A stretch of 64,000 nt of DNA from Lusitaniella coriacea LEGE 07157 (GCF_015207425.1 NZ_JADEWZ010000024.1:20081-84080), one strand, 5' to 3'. Counted from the stretch's first letter, positions 27,361 to 36,803 are shown. Made by a program: numbers and translations. Notes: generated by a model from the sequence alone, not told the origin.

Positions 27361-27751
27361 CTTGCACTCCACTTGTTGGAGTCGAATAGTTGGAAACGTC
27401 GTCAGAGATTGCCTCTACTCTTTGATTCTCGTCTTGCACTCCACTTGTTGGAGTCGAATAGTTGGAAACACTGGACAGAAATCACCTGAACCCGATGCGT
27501 CCTTTTCTTGCACTCCACTTGTTGGAGTCGAATAGTTGGAAACAAAAGACAGCAATAGCCTTCATCACCAATAGCAGACCTTGCACTCCACTTGTTGGAG
27601 TCGAATAGTTGGAAACGTTGCCACGTTGAACTTGCGCAGGTAGGGATAGCAACCCCTTGCACTCCACTTGTTGAAGTCGAATAATTGGAAACTACGGACG
27701 GGAATTAAGCCCGTCCGATTTTTTGTGCGAACTTGCACTCCACTTGTTGGA
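27361..27751 (+). CRISPR. Short CRISPR array: five 37 bp repeats plus one truncated repeat
   Basis: Repeats of 37 bp begin CTTGCACTCC and end AGTTGGAAAC. They lie at 27361-27397, 27433-27469, 27507-27543, 27580-27616 and 27656-27692; the last differs at two positions. A sixth at 27732-27751 keeps only 20 bp. Each repeat holds the hairpin CTCCA-CTTGT-TGGAG. Spacers are 35, 37, 36 and 39 bp, and the fifth interval (39 bp) is a terminator. The GAAAC end matches the crRNA 5' tag of many type I and III cyanobacterial repeats, and decay at the right end marks it as the trailer, so the array reads rightward. No cas genes are in this window, so its effector must act in trans if it functions at all. 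Confidence 0.93.
27695..27724 (+). terminator. Intrinsic terminator within the CRISPR trailer
   Basis: CGGACGGG (27695-27702) pairs perfectly with CCCGTCCG (27710-27717) across a 7-nt loop, followed directly by A and six T. It sits where the fifth spacer should be, between the degenerate fifth repeat and the truncated sixth, and would end the pre-crRNA transcript. Confidence 0.8.
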
Positions 27752-27787
27752 TCTGATATCTGTTATCTGAATATCTGATAACTGAAA

Positions 27788-28939
27788 ATGACGCTCATCC
27801 TTTTACTCTTAACGATTCCCGCAGCTTGTATCGCCCTATCTCGCCTGTTTCGAGGGGCAAGGCGCAGTTCCCCCGTCGCACCGCAATTGCCTTTGGGAAA
27901 CCAAAAAGGAACGGTGAGCGCAATTGTACCGACACTGAATGAAGAACAGCGCATTCGCCCATGTTTGGAGGGGTTGAGGGAGCAAAGCGAGGAGATTCGC
28001 GACATTATTGTTGTGGATAGTCGTTCTGAGGATGGCACGCAGGAACGAGTCAAAGAAGCTCAAACCCAAGATCCTCGCCTGTGCTTGATAACCGATCCTC
28101 CTTTACCAACGGATTGGGTAGGTCGTCCTTGGGCGTTGCATAATGGATTTTTGCACAGTTCTCCCCAGAGTGAGTGGATATTGGGGATTGATGCGGATAC
28201 GCAGCCGAAAGCGGGTTTGGTGTCGGGGTTATTAGAAGTCGCGCGATCGCGCAATTATGATGTTATTTCCCTCTCGCCTCAGTTTATCCTCGAATTTCCG
28301 GGGGAGTGGTGGCTGCAACCCGCGTTATTGATGACGCTCATTTATCGCTTTGAATCCTCTGGCGTAGATGCCCAAACTCCCGAACGAGTGATGGCAAACG
28401 GACAGTGTTTTTTTTGTCGTCGTTCCGTCCTGGAGGAAGTGAGCGGCTATACCGAGGCGAAGGGATCTTTTTGCGATGATGTGACATTAGCTCGCACTAT
28501 TGCCGCACGGGGGTTTAAGGTAGGGTTTCTCGATGGTCGCCGGGTGTTATCGGTGCGAATGTATGAAGGCGCACGGGAGACGTGGCGGGAGTGGGGGCGA
28601 TCGCTCGATCTTAAAGATGCCTCTTCTGTTGCCCAATTGTGGTGCGATTTGTGGGTTCTCCTCAGCGTACAGGGTTTGCCTTTGCCTTTGTTTTTGGGAT
28701 TTCTCGCTTTGTGGGGAATGGGATATTCTTCCGTTCCAATCGCGATCGCGCTGGGATTCAATGGTAGCCTCGTTTTGATTCGCTGGGCATTGTTGTTCGC
28801 GATCGCGCCATCCTATCATCCCCCAATTTCTTGGCTGTTTTGGCTCTCTCCCCTCGCCGATCCTCTCGCCGTCCTGCGCATCTTTTTATCAGCTCAAAAT
28901 AAACCAACCCAGTGGCGAGGACGGGCTTACAAGTTATAG
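27788..28939 (+). CDS. cruG: Carotenoid 2'-O-glycosyltransferase, CruG-like
   Basis: This 383-residue family 2 glycosyltransferase has one N-terminal hydrophobic segment and about three at the C-terminus, so it is membrane-bound. Catalytic features include SAIVPTLNEEQRI, the DSRSEDGT nucleotide-sugar motif, ILGIDADTQP as the DxD-type metal site, and FCDDVTLARTIAARGFKVGF before the membrane end. The blocks WVGRPWALHNGFLHSSP and LSPQFILEFPGEWWLQPALL match my memory of cyanobacterial CruG, which adds a sugar to the 2'-hydroxyl of myxol-type carotenoids. That naming is from recognition, not alignment. It starts 37 bp after the CRISPR trailer and overlaps the next convergent gene by 6 bp. Confidence 0.78.
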   Translation: MTLILLLLTIPAACIALSRLFRGARRSSPVAPQLPLGNQKGTVSAIVPTLNEEQRIRPCLEGLREQSEEIRDIIVVDSRSEDGTQERVKEAQTQDPRLCLITDPPLPTDWVGRPWALHNGFLHSSPQSEWILGIDADTQPKAGLVSGLLEVARSRNYDVISLSPQFILEFPGEWWLQPALLMTLIYRFESSGVDAQTPERVMANGQCFFCRRSVLEEVSGYTEAKGSFCDDVTLARTIAARGFKVGFLDGRRVLSVRMYEGARETWREWGRSLDLKDASSVAQLWCDLWVLLSVQGLPLPLFLGFLALWGMGYSSVPIAIALGFNGSLVLIRWALLFAIAPSYHPPISWLFWLSPLADPLAVLRIFLSAQNKPTQWRGRAYKL

Positions 28940-29305
28940 CGTTGAGGTTTTGGCGTTCTCCAACAACTCTTCAACTGGCTTCCCGCGTCGCAACTCCTGC
29001 CATTGCGACTCAATTGGCTGATATTGGCAATACGCCACCACAATCCGCAAATCCGTATCGAAGCTGGAAAACTGGTGAACGCGAGAAACAACCCAATCCC
29101 CATCTTTCCCGTGAGTCGTAAATCCGCTCCCATCCGACTTGTAATCGCGGGTACGATCGCCTGTTTTCGGGAGCGTTGGGACTTCCTCAGAACTCCAGTT
29201 CTCCCAGAGAATATCCGTCAAACTCCCTCTGGGCATGAGTTGACGCGCTTCCCATCCAGGAGCATCCATATCTTCAGCTTTATAGACAATCCATACTTCA
29301 GCCAT
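28934..29305 (-). CDS. Hypothetical protein, third gene of RHH cassette
   Basis: This 123-residue soluble protein starts with ATG at 29305 (MAEVWIVYKAEDMD). It has a beta-rich centre (DWVVSRVHQFSSF, LRIVVAYCQYQP) and a helical end. No family is recognised. It lies 23 bp downstream of the second cassette gene on the same strand and is likely co-transcribed. Its 3' end overlaps cruG. Confidence 0.65.
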   Translation of the reverse strand: MAEVWIVYKAEDMDAPGWEARQLMPRGSLTDILWENWSSEEVPTLPKTGDRTRDYKSDGSGFTTHGKDGDWVVSRVHQFSSFDTDLRIVVAYCQYQPIESQWQELRRGKPVEELLENAKTSTL

Positions 29306-29328
29306 ATCAGAATCCCTCTACAGTTCGG

Positions 29329-29547
29329 TTAGTCTTGATAATCGCCCCACATCTCCTGAAATGAGGTCTGTTCGCCATGAAAGACGCAATCAACTTTGAG
29401 AATTGGGTCTGGGTTGGGACGGATATCTTTGAGCGGCCATCCATACTTTTTCTCCATCTCTCGACACTTCTTCGGGCTGACAGCAGAGTGAACATTTTCA
29501 GGATCGGGGTCGTTGTTATTCGTCGTAGCACGGGAGGATTCGGTCAT
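29329..29547 (-). CDS. Hypothetical protein, second gene of RHH cassette
   Basis: This 72-residue protein starts with ATG at 29547 and has a hydrophilic, probably flexible N-terminus, then KKYGWPLKDIRPNPDPILKV and a short acidic end. The start overlaps the stop of the ribbon-helix-helix gene as ATGA (29544-29547), so translation is coupled. No family is recognised. Confidence 0.65.
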   Translation of the reverse strand: MTESSRATTNNNDPDPENVHSAVSPKKCREMEKKYGWPLKDIRPNPDPILKVDCVFHGEQTSFQEMWGDYQD

Positions 29548-29771
29548 TTCCCACTGCCCTTGCTGGTCGAAGTAGTTTCTTTGTCATTATCTATAGATGA
29601 GTGTTCTCGCTCTTCAATAGCTTTTTCAATTAATCGCGCCACGATATAAGAGATAGAGCGATCTTCTCCTTTCGCCCATTTCTCAAGCTTTTGTTTAACC
29701 TCAGATTCGATGTAGGTGGTAACGACTTCTAATTTGGTTGGCATTTCCTGCCCTTGAGCATCAGCGTTCAT
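29544..29771 (-). CDS. Ribbon-helix-helix (CopG/Arc-like) DNA-binding protein
   Basis: This protein of about 75 residues has a short beta strand (LEVVTTYIESEV) followed by two helices (KQKLEKWAKGED, SISYIVARLIEKAIEERE), the layout of a ribbon-helix-helix repressor. The serine-rich C-terminus is probably flexible. ATG at 29771 is chosen; ATG at 29744 (MPTKLEV) and TTG at 29798 are alternatives. As the first gene of a compact three-gene unit it probably represses its own promoter, as antitoxins and plasmid copy regulators do. Confidence 0.75.
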   Translation of the reverse strand: MNADAQGQEMPTKLEVVTTYIESEVKQKLEKWAKGEDRSISYIVARLIEKAIEEREHSSIDNDKETTSTSKGSGK

Positions 29772-29949
29772 AACCAGTCTATCTCCATTAGAGTGCAATT
29801 AAGTTTGGTGTAGTCAAGTGCGGTGCTTTACCATACTTAAACAAAAGCATTGTCAACGCTTAGTCACTGCGAACAACGAGCTATTCTCAGGGAAAAGATG
29901 AGATTGCCACCCATATAAAGTAGTCAAGTAGCAAGCACTCAGCTATTTC

Positions 29950-30588
29950 CTATTGGATAGAAGCGTGACTATTTTGGGCAAATTCCGCTACCGCTTTCTC
30001 AGAGAGATCGTGAACGGTTAACGCCTGTAAAATTGCGAAGGGTAGCGTGAGGTGGTGCGCCCCTGCGAGAAGGGTTGCTGCTGCTTCTTCAGGGGATTTA
30101 ATACTAGCGGCTAGAATTTCCGTCGAACTGCCTTTCAATAAGTCTGCCATTGAACGAACTAGCGCAATTCCATCCCCTAAAGACCGGGTGGCGCGATTGA
30201 CATACGCGATCGCGTACTTTGCCCCCGCCTCCTTCGCAACCGCCGCCTGTGTTGGGCTATAAATCGCCGTAACCGCACAGGGAATCTGCGGTGCAAGATG
30301 GGCGACAACTTGGAAACCAACAGGGGTTGCAGGGACTTTTAGCACGGTTTTTTCGCCAATGAGTTCGTAAGCTTTGCGCCCTTCTTTGACCATTTCTTCA
30401 AAATCTGTTGCCGTAAGCTGATAATAAAGTTCTCCCAAACTGAGGGTTGCTAATTGTTGCAATGTTGCCCTTGGAGATAAATCGCTTTTTGACAAAATGG
30501 TGGGATTGGTGGTGATGCCTTTAACCCATCCCCAGGTTTGAACGGTTTGTGCTTCTTGAATAATTGCTGAGTCGAGCAAGATTGCCAT
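29950..30588 (-). CDS. Transaldolase / fructose-6-phosphate aldolase-like protein
   Basis: This 212-residue TIM-barrel enzyme has the small transaldolase (TalC/Fsa) length. It carries KGITTNPTILSKS after the first strand, the Schiff-base lysine in TVLKVPATPVG, and AVTAIYSPTQAAVAKEAGAKY. Family members transfer dihydroxyacetone units between sugar phosphates or cleave fructose 6-phosphate. Which of the two it does cannot be told from this sequence. The start is ATG at 30588. Confidence 0.88.
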   Translation of the reverse strand: MAILLDSAIIQEAQTVQTWGWVKGITTNPTILSKSDLSPRATLQQLATLSLGELYYQLTATDFEEMVKEGRKAYELIGEKTVLKVPATPVGFQVVAHLAPQIPCAVTAIYSPTQAAVAKEAGAKYAIAYVNRATRSLGDGIALVRSMADLLKGSSTEILAASIKSPEEAAATLLAGAHHLTLPFAILQALTVHDLSEKAVAEFAQNSHASIQ

Positions 30589-30912
30589 TGTGCTTTCCCT
30601 TAGACGATCGCGCGGAATTTTTTGCTGTCTAAATCTTATAGCAGTCAGTCATCAGCCAAAACCGTGCTATTTCTAGCTTTGTGAATTGTCCTAAACCGCA
30701 TCTATCTCCCCGTCCCCCCGTCCCTCTTCCAAACTGTTGACTGATGCAAAAGGCAGTAGGCAGAGGGCAGAGGGCAGAAGGGAAAGCCTTGGAGGGTGAA
30801 GGTTTCAACGTTGGCTGTTGTCCTAATTGTTCTGGCGACGGCTATAACTGAAATTGTCTCCCCGTCTCCCCTGTTAGTCTCATTCCCAATTTGAGTGCAT
30901 AGCAGCTTACTA
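30589..30912. repeat. Intergenic region built of dispersed repeats
   Basis: This 324 bp gap holds no gene. Positions 30644-30679 are the second copy of the 36 bp repeat at 8014-8049. It is followed by CCCCGTCCCC-type low-complexity DNA and by GGCAGTAGGCAGAGGGCAG repeats (30744-30780), whose reverse form recurs at 48930-48960. Confidence 0.55.
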
Positions 30913-32052
30913 CTACCCAATAATCCGCGCTAGGGCTTCAACCACCTGTTGAACCTGAGCTTCATTTAAGCCGGGATACATGGGAAGCGAGACAATTTCC
31001 TGAGCTAACATTTCTGCATTCGGGAAATCTCCAGTGTTATAGCCAAGGAATTGATAGGCAGGTTGAAGATGGCAGGGAATGGGGTAGTGAATTCCGGTTT
31101 GGATACCCTCTTCGGCTAATTTTCCTTGAATATCCTCTCGTTTGAGGGAACAAGGCGAGTTAATCCGAACGACGTAGAGGTGGTAAATGTGGGAATTGCC
31201 GCATTGATTTTCGAGGGAAATAATACCCTTTTCCTTTAAGGATGCCAGCGCGCGATCGTAATATTGCGCAGCTTGATTTCGCGATTGATTCCATCCATGA
31301 AGATGGGGCAGTTTAACCTTAAGAACGGCAGCTTGCAGAGTATCCAAACGGCTGTTTGTTCCCGCTTCAACATGAACGTATTTGGTCGAACAGCCATAAT
31401 TACGGTAAGAACGGGCAATTTTCGCAACTTTTTCGTCGCGGGTGACAATAATGCCCCCATCCCCAAACGCACCTAAGTTTTTGCTGGGATAGAAGCTAAA
31501 GGCGGCGGCGGTTCCAATGCTTCCCGCGCGGTGACCTTCTCGTTCGGCGAGGTGAGCTTGGGCGGCATCTTCAAAGATAATGAGATTATGCTTTTGGGCA
31601 AAGTCCTGCAATTGACTGGGGGATACCACCTGTCCGTAGAGATGGACGGGAAGAATTGCTTTGGTTTTGGGCGAGATAGCTTTTTCCGCCGCTTCGAGAT
31701 CGATCAGTGCAGTATCGGGATCGCAATCAACCAGGATCGGGGTCGCGTTGGCTCTGAGAACGCCAATGAGGGTGGCAATAAAGGTATTAGCAGGGATGAG
31801 GACTTCATCACCTTCTCCAATCCCGCAAGCGTGGAGTCCGATCGCGATCGCGTCCGTTCCGCAAGCAACTCCAATACCATACTCAACGCCGCACGCAGTC
31901 GCAAAGGCTTGCTCGAATTCCGCCAGTTCTTGACCGAGAATAAAATTCCCCTTCCGGGCGACGGTTTGCATCGCTTGCTCGATTTGCTCTTGAATCGGCT
32001 GGTGTTGCAGGGAAAGATCGACAAAGGGAATTTTGACGGGGGTTGAAGTCAT
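30913..32052 (-). CDS. DegT/DnrJ/EryC1/StrS family aminotransferase
   Basis: This 379-residue PLP enzyme has the family blocks GVACGTDAIAIGLHACGIG, EVLIPANTFIAT, IFEDAAQAHLAE and the PLP lysine in SFYPSKNLGAFGDGG. It likely transfers an amino group to a nucleotide-linked keto-sugar used in surface polysaccharide. No other sugar gene adjoins it. The C-terminus has GIHYPIPCHLQPAYQFLGY, usual for the sugar-aminotransferase group. The start is ATG at 32052. Confidence 0.93.
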   Translation of the reverse strand: MTSTPVKIPFVDLSLQHQPIQEQIEQAMQTVARKGNFILGQELAEFEQAFATACGVEYGIGVACGTDAIAIGLHACGIGEGDEVLIPANTFIATLIGVLRANATPILVDCDPDTALIDLEAAEKAISPKTKAILPVHLYGQVVSPSQLQDFAQKHNLIIFEDAAQAHLAEREGHRAGSIGTAAAFSFYPSKNLGAFGDGGIIVTRDEKVAKIARSYRNYGCSTKYVHVEAGTNSRLDTLQAAVLKVKLPHLHGWNQSRNQAAQYYDRALASLKEKGIISLENQCGNSHIYHLYVVRINSPCSLKREDIQGKLAEEGIQTGIHYPIPCHLQPAYQFLGYNTGDFPNAEMLAQEIVSLPMYPGLNEAQVQQVVEALARIIG

Positions 32053-32180
32053 AAGTCAAAAAATTGAGTTATAGATAGTCAATAAGGGGGAGCGTTGTCC
32101 TACTCAGTTATGGCTTTTATTCCATCAATGCGACACCCCTCGCCCCCTAAAAATTTATTTTTTGATTGTTATTTTTGATC

Positions 32181-32513
32181 ATGACAAACGCTTTTTATCG
32201 AACTGCGAGTTACTGTTGCGCGATCGCGCTGGTTAGTTTAGGTTGGGTTTCTCCCCTTCTTGCCCAGCAAAAAGATTATCGAGGCTTCTTCTCCGACCCC
32301 ATTCAATTGTGTAATACAAGAGAGGGGCGCGGTTGGTTTTATTGGTACGTTGATGCCAACGGAGAATGCACAATTGTTCGGACTGCAAATCGAGAAGAAG
32401 CCGAACGGCGATCGCAATCGATTCTTGCCAATTCTTTCCACGTAGTTAGGGCGGGATACGGCTTCCGGGATGAAGGCGGCGAGCCGCTTCGACTCCTTCC
32501 GGAAGTTCGTTGA
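32181..32513 (+). CDS. Small secreted protein with signal peptide
   Basis: This is a 110-residue protein. ATG at 32181 begins a signal peptide (MTNAFYRTASYCCAIALVSL) ending near LLAQ. The mature part of about 80 residues is polar with two cysteines (QLCNT, GECTIV), which could form a disulfide. I recognise no domain. A TTG at 32166 is an unlikely alternative start. Its 3' end faces priA 13 bp away. Confidence 0.7.
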   Translation: MTNAFYRTASYCCAIALVSLGWVSPLLAQQKDYRGFFSDPIQLCNTREGRGWFYWYVDANGECTIVRTANREEAERRSQSILANSFHVVRAGYGFRDEGGEPLRLLPEVR

Positions 32514-32526
32514 TCGATGGGAGAGT

Positions 32527-35055
32527 TTATTCAATATTTAACGGATCGACATCCAGAGCAAAACTAATCGATTGGGGACACAACGCGCGTAACTGCAATA
32601 AATCCGGCAACTTTTCCCCGACCGATGGGGGAAACTTCAGCAAAATGTTCCAGCGATAGCGACGAGAAACGCGCATAATGCTTGCTGGCGCGGGACCCAG
32701 GATTTCGCAGCCTGAAGGCAAAATATTGTGACAGGCTTGGGCGATAATTTCGGCAGTGGCTTGCACTTCCCCTTCATCCAAACCGCTCAAACGCAGGAGA
32801 ATTACCCGTCCGTAGGGGGGATAGTTGTGTTCGGCGCGTTGTTTTAAGGTATTTTCCGTGAAGGTGTGGTAATCGTGGCGATAAACCGCTTGAATGACGG
32901 GATGCTCTGGGGTGTAGGTTTGGATAATTGCCTGACCCGGATCGTCGCCGCGTCCCGCACGCCCGACAACTTGGGTTAAAGTTTGAAACGCCCGTTCGGT
33001 GGCGCGGTAGTCCGAACGATGCAACAGTCCGTCCGCCGAGACAACCCCAACCAGAGTGACTTGAGCGAGATCGAGTCCTTTGGTGAGCATTTGCGTGCCG
33101 AGAAGGATATCCGCCTCCCCTTGGGCAAACCGTTCGAGCAAGCGACGGTGCGCGCCTTTCGTGCGGGTTGTATCGCTGTCAAAGCGAATGCAACGCAGTT
33201 CGGGAAACGCTTTAGCTAATTCCTGGGCAACGCGCTGGGTGCCGCTACCAAAGAATTTGAAGTAGGGGGAGGCGCATTCGGGACATTGGGGCGGGTGGAG
33301 TTGAGTATGGTTGCAGTAGTGACAGCGCAAGAGAGGCGTTGCGTCTTCATGGACGCGATGGTAGGAGAGGGAGACATCGCAATCGGGACATTCGATGACA
33401 TAGCCGCAACTGCGACAGGAGACAAAAGTACTGTAGCCGCGACGGGGAATGAAGAGGATGCCTTGTCGCCCCTGTTGTTTGAGAGTTCGGAGGGCAGTTT
33501 GTAGCGCGTCGCTAAAAATCGAGCGGTTGCCTTGGTGGAGTTCCCGGCGCATATCGACGATGGTGATGGGGGGTAGGGGGCGAGATTCGATGCGTTCGGG
33601 GAGGGAGAGGTAATGGCAGGATGTTGAAGGATCTTGTTGAATTTCCACCCAACTTTCCAGGGAGGGGGTAGCAGATCCGAGGATCAGAGGGCAATCTTCA
33701 AGTTCTGCACGCCATTGGGCGACGGTACGGGCGTGGTAGGTGGGGGTGGGTTGTTGTTGTTTGAAACTGGAGTCGTGTTCTTCGTCGAGGACGATCGCGC
33801 CGAGGTTGGGAAGGGGGACAAAGATTGCCGAACGGGTACCGATAACCACTTGGGGTTCTCCTTGCAACATTTGTCGCCAGGTGTCGTAGCGTTCGCCGGG
33901 GGAGAGGGCGCTGTGATAGACACAGACGCGATCGCGGAAACGCGCGCGAAATCGATCGGTCAGTTGCGGCGTTAGACCAATTTCCGGGACGAGAACGAGG
34001 GCAGATTGACCCCGTTCCAATAAGGGCGCGATCGCCTGTAAATAAACCTCCGTTTTACCCGAACCCGTAACCCCGTGTAAAAGAACTCGCGAAAATCCCT
34101 CTAAGTTGCGAATACAATCTAAGGCTTGGGCCTGAGCGGAAGTGAGTGCTTTAGGCGAATCCTCCGTTACCGTCCCTTCCGAAGAGAGGCGCAGAATCTC
34201 GCGATATTGAATCACCACGCAGCCCTTACGTTCCAAAGTTTCAATTGCAGACGAACTCGCATTGCTCGACTTACACAGCTCGCTCAACCACAACTCTCCC
34301 CCCTTACGTCGCAAAACCTCAATGACTTCTCGCTGGCGCGGCGTTAAATCGAGAGGAAGCGTATTCGCCACTAAAGTAACGGCCTTCTGTTGCTTGGGGC
34401 GCGGGCGCTTGGGCGGCTGAAGATAACTCTCAACCCATCCTCGCTTGAGCAACTCCCGCAAACCCTGACGCGCCCCTCTAATTTTCCGTTGAATATGTTG
34501 AGCGCTATAATCTCCCGCTTTCTGCTGTTGCAAAAGACGAAGAACTGCTTGAGCGGAAGCCGAGCAAAAGGTTTCTGCCCCAGAGGGCAAGGCATCTCGG
34601 TTGAGGCGAATTCGCCGTTGGGATTTTCGCAACAACCCCGGCGGCAATGCCGCTCGAATCGCAATAATTAATGGTGTATAATAATGACGGGCTACGCGCT
34701 CCAATAGCTGCCAGTAAAAGCTTGGGAAAAATTGGGCAGCAATCGCCTCCTCAACATCCTTAATCTTCTGAGGATCTAACCCAGGAGGAGGAGAATCCAA
34801 AAACCGAATGACAATCCCTCCCGTTATTTGCGCCCCGAACGGAATACTCACAATGTCCCCAGGCTGAAGGGATAAGTCTGGTGGCACGCGATAAGTAAAA
34901 AGCTCTTCTACGCTCGGACAATCTGTTAGAACTTCCACCCAACGCTCTTGCCCTGAAGATGAATGAAATTGATAGGGGGCTGTGGGTTCGGCAACAGCCA
35001 AGCAAGAGGGAGAATTATCCATGAGTATAGGAACGAAAGCTCGGTCGATATTCAT
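32527..35055 (-). CDS. priA: Primosomal replication helicase PriA
   Basis: This 842-residue superfamily 2 helicase restarts stalled replication forks. The N-terminal 3' DNA-binding domain (LFTYRVPPDLSLQPGDIVSIPFG) precedes Walker A (LLHGVTGSGKTEVYL), the DEEHD box (IVLDEEHDSSFKQQ) and TRSAIFVPL. Two zinc-binding strand groups of cysteines (SCRSCGYVIECPDCD, LRCHYCNHTQ, PQCPECASPYF) mark PriA. Motif VI is VVGRAGRGDDPG. The length is above the 730 of E. coli PriA, as usual for cyanobacteria. ATG at 35055 is used; Met12 is another possible start. Confidence 0.95.
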   Translation of the reverse strand: MNIDRAFVPILMDNSPSCLAVAEPTAPYQFHSSSGQERWVEVLTDCPSVEELFTYRVPPDLSLQPGDIVSIPFGAQITGGIVIRFLDSPPPGLDPQKIKDVEEAIAAQFFPSFYWQLLERVARHYYTPLIIAIRAALPPGLLRKSQRRIRLNRDALPSGAETFCSASAQAVLRLLQQQKAGDYSAQHIQRKIRGARQGLRELLKRGWVESYLQPPKRPRPKQQKAVTLVANTLPLDLTPRQREVIEVLRRKGGELWLSELCKSSNASSSAIETLERKGCVVIQYREILRLSSEGTVTEDSPKALTSAQAQALDCIRNLEGFSRVLLHGVTGSGKTEVYLQAIAPLLERGQSALVLVPEIGLTPQLTDRFRARFRDRVCVYHSALSPGERYDTWRQMLQGEPQVVIGTRSAIFVPLPNLGAIVLDEEHDSSFKQQQPTPTYHARTVAQWRAELEDCPLILGSATPSLESWVEIQQDPSTSCHYLSLPERIESRPLPPITIVDMRRELHQGNRSIFSDALQTALRTLKQQGRQGILFIPRRGYSTFVSCRSCGYVIECPDCDVSLSYHRVHEDATPLLRCHYCNHTQLHPPQCPECASPYFKFFGSGTQRVAQELAKAFPELRCIRFDSDTTRTKGAHRRLLERFAQGEADILLGTQMLTKGLDLAQVTLVGVVSADGLLHRSDYRATERAFQTLTQVVGRAGRGDDPGQAIIQTYTPEHPVIQAVYRHDYHTFTENTLKQRAEHNYPPYGRVILLRLSGLDEGEVQATAEIIAQACHNILPSGCEILGPAPASIMRVSRRYRWNILLKFPPSVGEKLPDLLQLRALCPQSISFALDVDPLNIE

Positions 35056-35613
35056 TATAGGGTCTAGGTTAACAGGTCAAGAAAAAGGAATATAAAGAGC
35101 GCGCGCCAACGCAGGCACACCTCTTTGAAAAGACAAATTTTCTTGCAATTGAACCCAAACATTATTTGTTCTAATTCTTCCTACCGACAGATGAACCTCT
35201 CCCCAATTCATGAGAAGTTGAAGAGGAGAGCAACACAAAGTCCGAGCAAGCGACCCTCTAAAAAGCCGCAATAAATAACCCGAAACAAATTTTTCCGATC
35301 CTTAAAATACCTTAAATCTCGACAATAGAGAATATCGCAATCGACCATTTTGTAATCAGAGAAACAAATTTTCAAGACAATTCTGCTAGCCTAGACACAC
35401 TATGCCGTTTTAATTGGTTCCTACAGGTTGAAGGAAGAATTTGCTAACTTAGGGAATAAAATCAAATACTCCTTCAGAACCATCAAATACCAAAATTCAC
35501 AAATTGAATTAACCAAAACCTTCCAAATTGCTTACCCAATCCCCAACACGCTTAGGTTGATTGGCAAGCCGAAACTTTGTTCTTACTATCCTTCAGTTAA
35601 TTTACGACTCCTT
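35056..35613. other. Intergenic region between priA and the sigma-factor gene
   Basis: These 558 bp separate divergent genes. A reading frame continues upstream of the sigma-factor ATG to a TTG at 35428, and a leftward frame of 64 codons lies at 35077-35271, but neither shows conserved features. I see no clear promoter pair. The region probably holds the promoters of both genes and a long 5' leader. Confidence 0.4.
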
Positions 35614-36738
35614 ATGAATCTCGCTCAATTGAACCAAACCGACAATTTTAAAGCGACTGCAAACTCTCATTCGAGTAGAGAGGATAACTTGGGTGCATCT
35701 GATAACGATTTACCATTAGTTGATATTGAATTCTCTAATGGCGTAGAAGCTTTTGAGAAAGTGCGTGCGAGTAAATACAGCAAAACCGTTGCCGACGACA
35801 CGGTAGGGGCTTTTTTCAAAGAAATGGCACGCTATCCCCTCTTAAAACCCGATGAGGAAGTGGAGTTAGCACAACACGTTAAAACTATCGTCGATATTGA
35901 AGAACAGCGACAGGAGCTTGCGGAACAATTAAAACGCAAACCCACTAAAACGGAATTAGCTCAGGCATTAGGCTTAAGCGAACGGCAACTCGAACATCAA
36001 CTCTATCAGGGTCGCGTTGCCAAGCGAAAAATGATTCGCTCCAACTTGCGTCTGGTGGTTTCAATTGCTAAACGATACCTCAATCGCGGCGTTCCTTTCC
36101 TCGATCTCATTCAGGAAGGAGCCATTGGTTTGAACCGCGCAGCAGAGAAGTTTGACCCCAATAAAGGCTACAAATTTTCGACTTATGCCTACTGGTGGAT
36201 TCGTCAGGCAATTACCCGAACCATTGCCAACGATGCCAGAACCATCCGCTTGCCCATTCATATTGTAGAAAAACTCAACAAGCTCAAGAAAGCGCAGCGC
36301 ACCCTCAAACAAAGGCTTCAGCGCAATCCCAAGGAAGAGGAATTAGCCAAGGAACTCGATATCAATCCCTCTCAATTGCGTCAGTTACTCCAGTTACGGC
36401 GACAGTCCTTGTCCCTCAACCATCGCGTCGGCAAGGGAGAAGACACAGAACTTGTGGATTTGCTCGAAGATGGCGATTTGCAATTGCCCGAAGAGCAGAT
36501 GAATGAAGTGATGATGCGTCAAGAGATTTGGGACGTGTTAGGGGATGTTCTCACCGAACGGGAGAAAGATGTGATCTCCTTGCGCTATGGCTTGAATGCC
36601 AGTCAACCGCACACTTTAGAGGAAGTGGGAGGAATTTTTAACCTTTCCCGCGAACGGGTGCGTCAAATTCAAAGTAAAGCGATGCGCAAGTTGCGTCGTC
36701 CTCAAGTGGCTCGCCGTCTGAAGGGATGGTTGAATTAG
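35614..36738 (+). CDS. Group 2 sigma-70 factor (RpoD-like)
   Basis: This 374-residue sigma factor contains a region 1.2 ([24 protein letters not shown]), a full region 2 ([46 protein letters not shown]), region 3 ([19 protein letters not shown]) and region 4 with the [23 protein letters not shown]. It lacks the long acidic N-terminus of a primary sigma, so it is group 2. The sequence looks closest to cyanobacterial SigC in my memory, but I cannot confirm the letter. ATG at 35614 (MNLAQLNQ) is preferred over the TTG 186 bp upstream. A terminator follows at 36785. Confidence 0.92.
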   Translation: MNLAQLNQTDNFKATANSHSSREDNLGASDNDLPLVDIEFSNGVEAFEKVRASKYSKTVADDTVGAFFKEMARYPLLKPDEEVELAQHVKTIVDIEEQRQELAEQLKRKPTKTELAQALGLSERQLEHQLYQGRVAKRKMIRSNLRLVVSIAKRYLNRGVPFLDLIQEGAIGLNRAAEKFDPNKGYKFSTYAYWWIRQAITRTIANDARTIRLPIHIVEKLNKLKKAQRTLKQRLQRNPKEEELAKELDINPSQLRQLLQLRRQSLSLNHRVGKGEDTELVDLLEDGDLQLPEEQMNEVMMRQEIWDVLGDVLTEREKDVISLRYGLNASQPHTLEEVGGIFNLSRERVRQIQSKAMRKLRRPQVARRLKGWLN

Positions 36739-36784
36739 ATTGGGGTTTGCTTTGAGGCTAAACTCTAAAATTATTTCCAATGGA

Positions 36785-36803
36785 GTCCGCCCAGGCGGGC
36801 TTT
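36785..36803 (+). terminator. Terminator after the sigma-factor gene
   Basis: GTCCGC (36785-36790) pairs with GCGGGC (36795-36800) over the loop CCAG, with one G-T pair, followed by TTTATTGTTG. The stem is short but GC-rich and lies 47 bp after the stop. Confidence 0.55.

Noticed and set aside
27402..27667. Leftward frames across the CRISPR array
   Set aside because: They translate the repeats themselves (CNSNKWSAR-type units) and are not genes.
35077..35271. 64-codon leftward frame upstream of the sigma-factor gene
   Set aside because: It has no ribosome binding site, no conserved feature and overlaps the promoter region of two divergent genes.
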